DNA from: DALYJJ01 sp031969915
Lineage (GTDB): Bacteria > Acidobacteriota > Terriglobia > Bryobacterales > Bryobacteraceae
Length of the DNA: 7,207 nt
Assembly (NCBI GenBank): GCA_031969915.1
Contig: DALYJJ010000223.1
Location: forward strand, 1 to 7,207
Direction: 5' to 3'
Each line of letters begins with the position of its first letter. Within the stretch, counting starts at the first letter, position 1. Below, piece after piece: positions 6,516 through 7,207 of the stretch. The notes under the pieces were generated by a model. That model was not told the origin of the DNA. It saw only the letters and a program-made list of their open reading frames with translations, and made no database searches. The position numbers and the translations under genes were made by a program.

Positions 6516-7207
6516 ATGGTTCGACTGGCTTCACTGCTCGCCTTTGCCGCCTTGGCCTCGGCGCAAACCGGTTCCTGGCCCCAGTTCCGCGGGCCCAACG
6601 GCTCCGGCGTCGGTGAGGGCGCCGGCTATCCCGTGGCCTTCGGCCCCGCCGCCAACGTCGCCTGGAAAGCCGCCGTGCCCTATGGCCAATCGTCCCCCGT
6701 CGTGGCCGGCGGCCGCGTCTACGTCACCGCGACCGATGGCGGCCGGCTCCTCACCATCAGCCTCGACGCGCAGAGCGGGAAAGAAGTCTGGCGCCGGCCC
6801 CTCCCCCGCACCCATGCCCACAAAACCTATCCCGCCAACGACCCCGCTTCCCCCTCCCCGGCAGCCGACCCAACAGGCGTGTACGTCTTCTTCGCCGACT
6901 TCGGCCTCGCCGCGTTCAACACCGACGGCAGCGAGCGATGGCGGATGCCCCTCGGCCCGTTCAAGAACTTCTACGGAATGTCCAACTCGCCCATCCTCTC
7001 CGGCGATTCCGTCATCCTCGTCCTCGATCAACAGCCCGGCGCCGCCATGATCGCCGTCGACCGGACCACCGGCAAGCTCAAGTGGAAGACCGAACGCCGG
7101 TCCGCCACCATCGGATGGGCCACGCCCATCGTCTACCGCCCGCAAGGACAGCCCGCCCAACTCGTGGTCCTCGGAACCACGCAACTCGACGGCTACTACC
7201 TCGATAC
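6516..7207 (+). CDS. Secreted PQQ-type beta-propeller protein (3' end outside window)
   Basis: The frame stays open from the ATG at 6516 to the window end (230 codons). Residues 1-16 (MVRLASLLAFAALASA) form a signal peptide with an A-S-A cleavage site before QTG. The mature protein opens with WPQFRGPNGSG, a signature of PQQ-like (PF13360-type) outer-envelope beta-propellers common in Acidobacteriota, Planctomycetota and Verrucomicrobiota. Three propeller-blade repeats are visible, each a strand, a turn and a closing xxW: PVVAGGRVYVTATDGG to SGKEVWRRPL (61-96), GVYVFFADFGLAAF to GSERWRMPL (121-146), and GDSVILVLDQ to TGKLKWKTE (163-193). Members of this group lack obvious quinoprotein dehydrogenase residues and are usually annotated only as PQQ-binding-like; binding of PQQ is not shown here. 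It is divergent from the GH51 gene across a 61-bp spacer, which allows joint control but does not prove a common role in polysaccharide use. Confidence 0.9.
   Translation, partial: MVRLASLLAFAALASAQTGSWPQFRGPNGSGVGEGAGYPVAFGPAANVAWKAAVPYGQSSPVVAGGRVYVTATDGGRLLTISLDAQSGKEVWRRPLPRTHAHKTYPANDPASPSPAADPTGVYVFFADFGLAAFNTDGSERWRMPLGPFKNFYGMSNSPILSGDSVILVLDQQPGAAMIAVDRTTGKLKWKTERRSATIGWATPIVYRPQGQPAQLVVLGTTQLDGYYLD

Noticed and set aside
6455..6598. N-terminal extension of the GH51 protein to 6598
   Set aside because: The extension would cover the divergent promoter and the start of the propeller gene and would bury the twin-arginine signal 48 residues inside the protein.
4511..6616. A 701-codon plus-strand frame opposite the GH51 and SDR genes
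   Set aside because: Its product is dominated by Arg, Pro, His and Ala, typical of the antisense of GC-rich coding sequence, while the minus strand holds clear GH51 and SDR motifs.

Overview
The window is 7.2 kb of GC-rich chromosomal DNA from a diderm (Gram-negative-type) bacterium. The core genes are roughly 65-70% G+C. Membership of the diderms is inferred from a complete lpxB (lipid A disaccharide synthase). The company it keeps is an M1-peptidase-like protein with a C-terminal TPR tail, a Tat-exported GH51 arabinofuranosidase, and a secreted PQQ-type beta-propeller beginning with the WPQFRGPNGSG signature. That mix resembles Acidobacteriota (Solibacter/Bryobacter-like) more than Proteobacteria. 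This taxonomic guess rests on family content alone and is moderate to low in confidence.

Layout. Positions 1-235 hold a broken, multi-frame coding remnant, possibly the end of a YD-repeat/polymorphic-toxin gene. It is followed, with an ATGA stop/start overlap, by a small unrecognised gene (232-636) of clearly lower G+C (about 50%). Positions 637-939 have no intact gene but are not empty. On the minus strand they carry a frameshifted relic of a small Cys-rich protein that I associate with the DUF6788-like, transposase-linked family. A plus-strand hairpin lies at the relic's truncated end. This left part therefore looks like an accessory patch of acquired and decaying genes.

The plus-strand pair lpxB (940-2070) and the M1-like/TPR gene (2073-4052) are separated by about 2 nt and probably form one transcript. 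The M1-like protein keeps the fold signatures but has lost the zinc ligands, the general base and the catalytic Tyr, so it should be a pseudo-peptidase exported to the envelope.

Facing them on the minus strand is a second pair: a GH51 alpha-L-arabinofuranosidase with a twin-arginine signal (4847-6454), then a classical SDR oxidoreductase (4084-4833) 13 nt downstream with a strong ribosome binding site. A plausible reading is release of L-arabinose outside the cytoplasm and cytoplasmic oxidation of a sugar or sugar acid by the SDR. The SDR substrate is an inference. A 61-bp divergent spacer separates the GH51 gene from a plus-strand secreted beta-propeller gene (6516 to beyond the window end).
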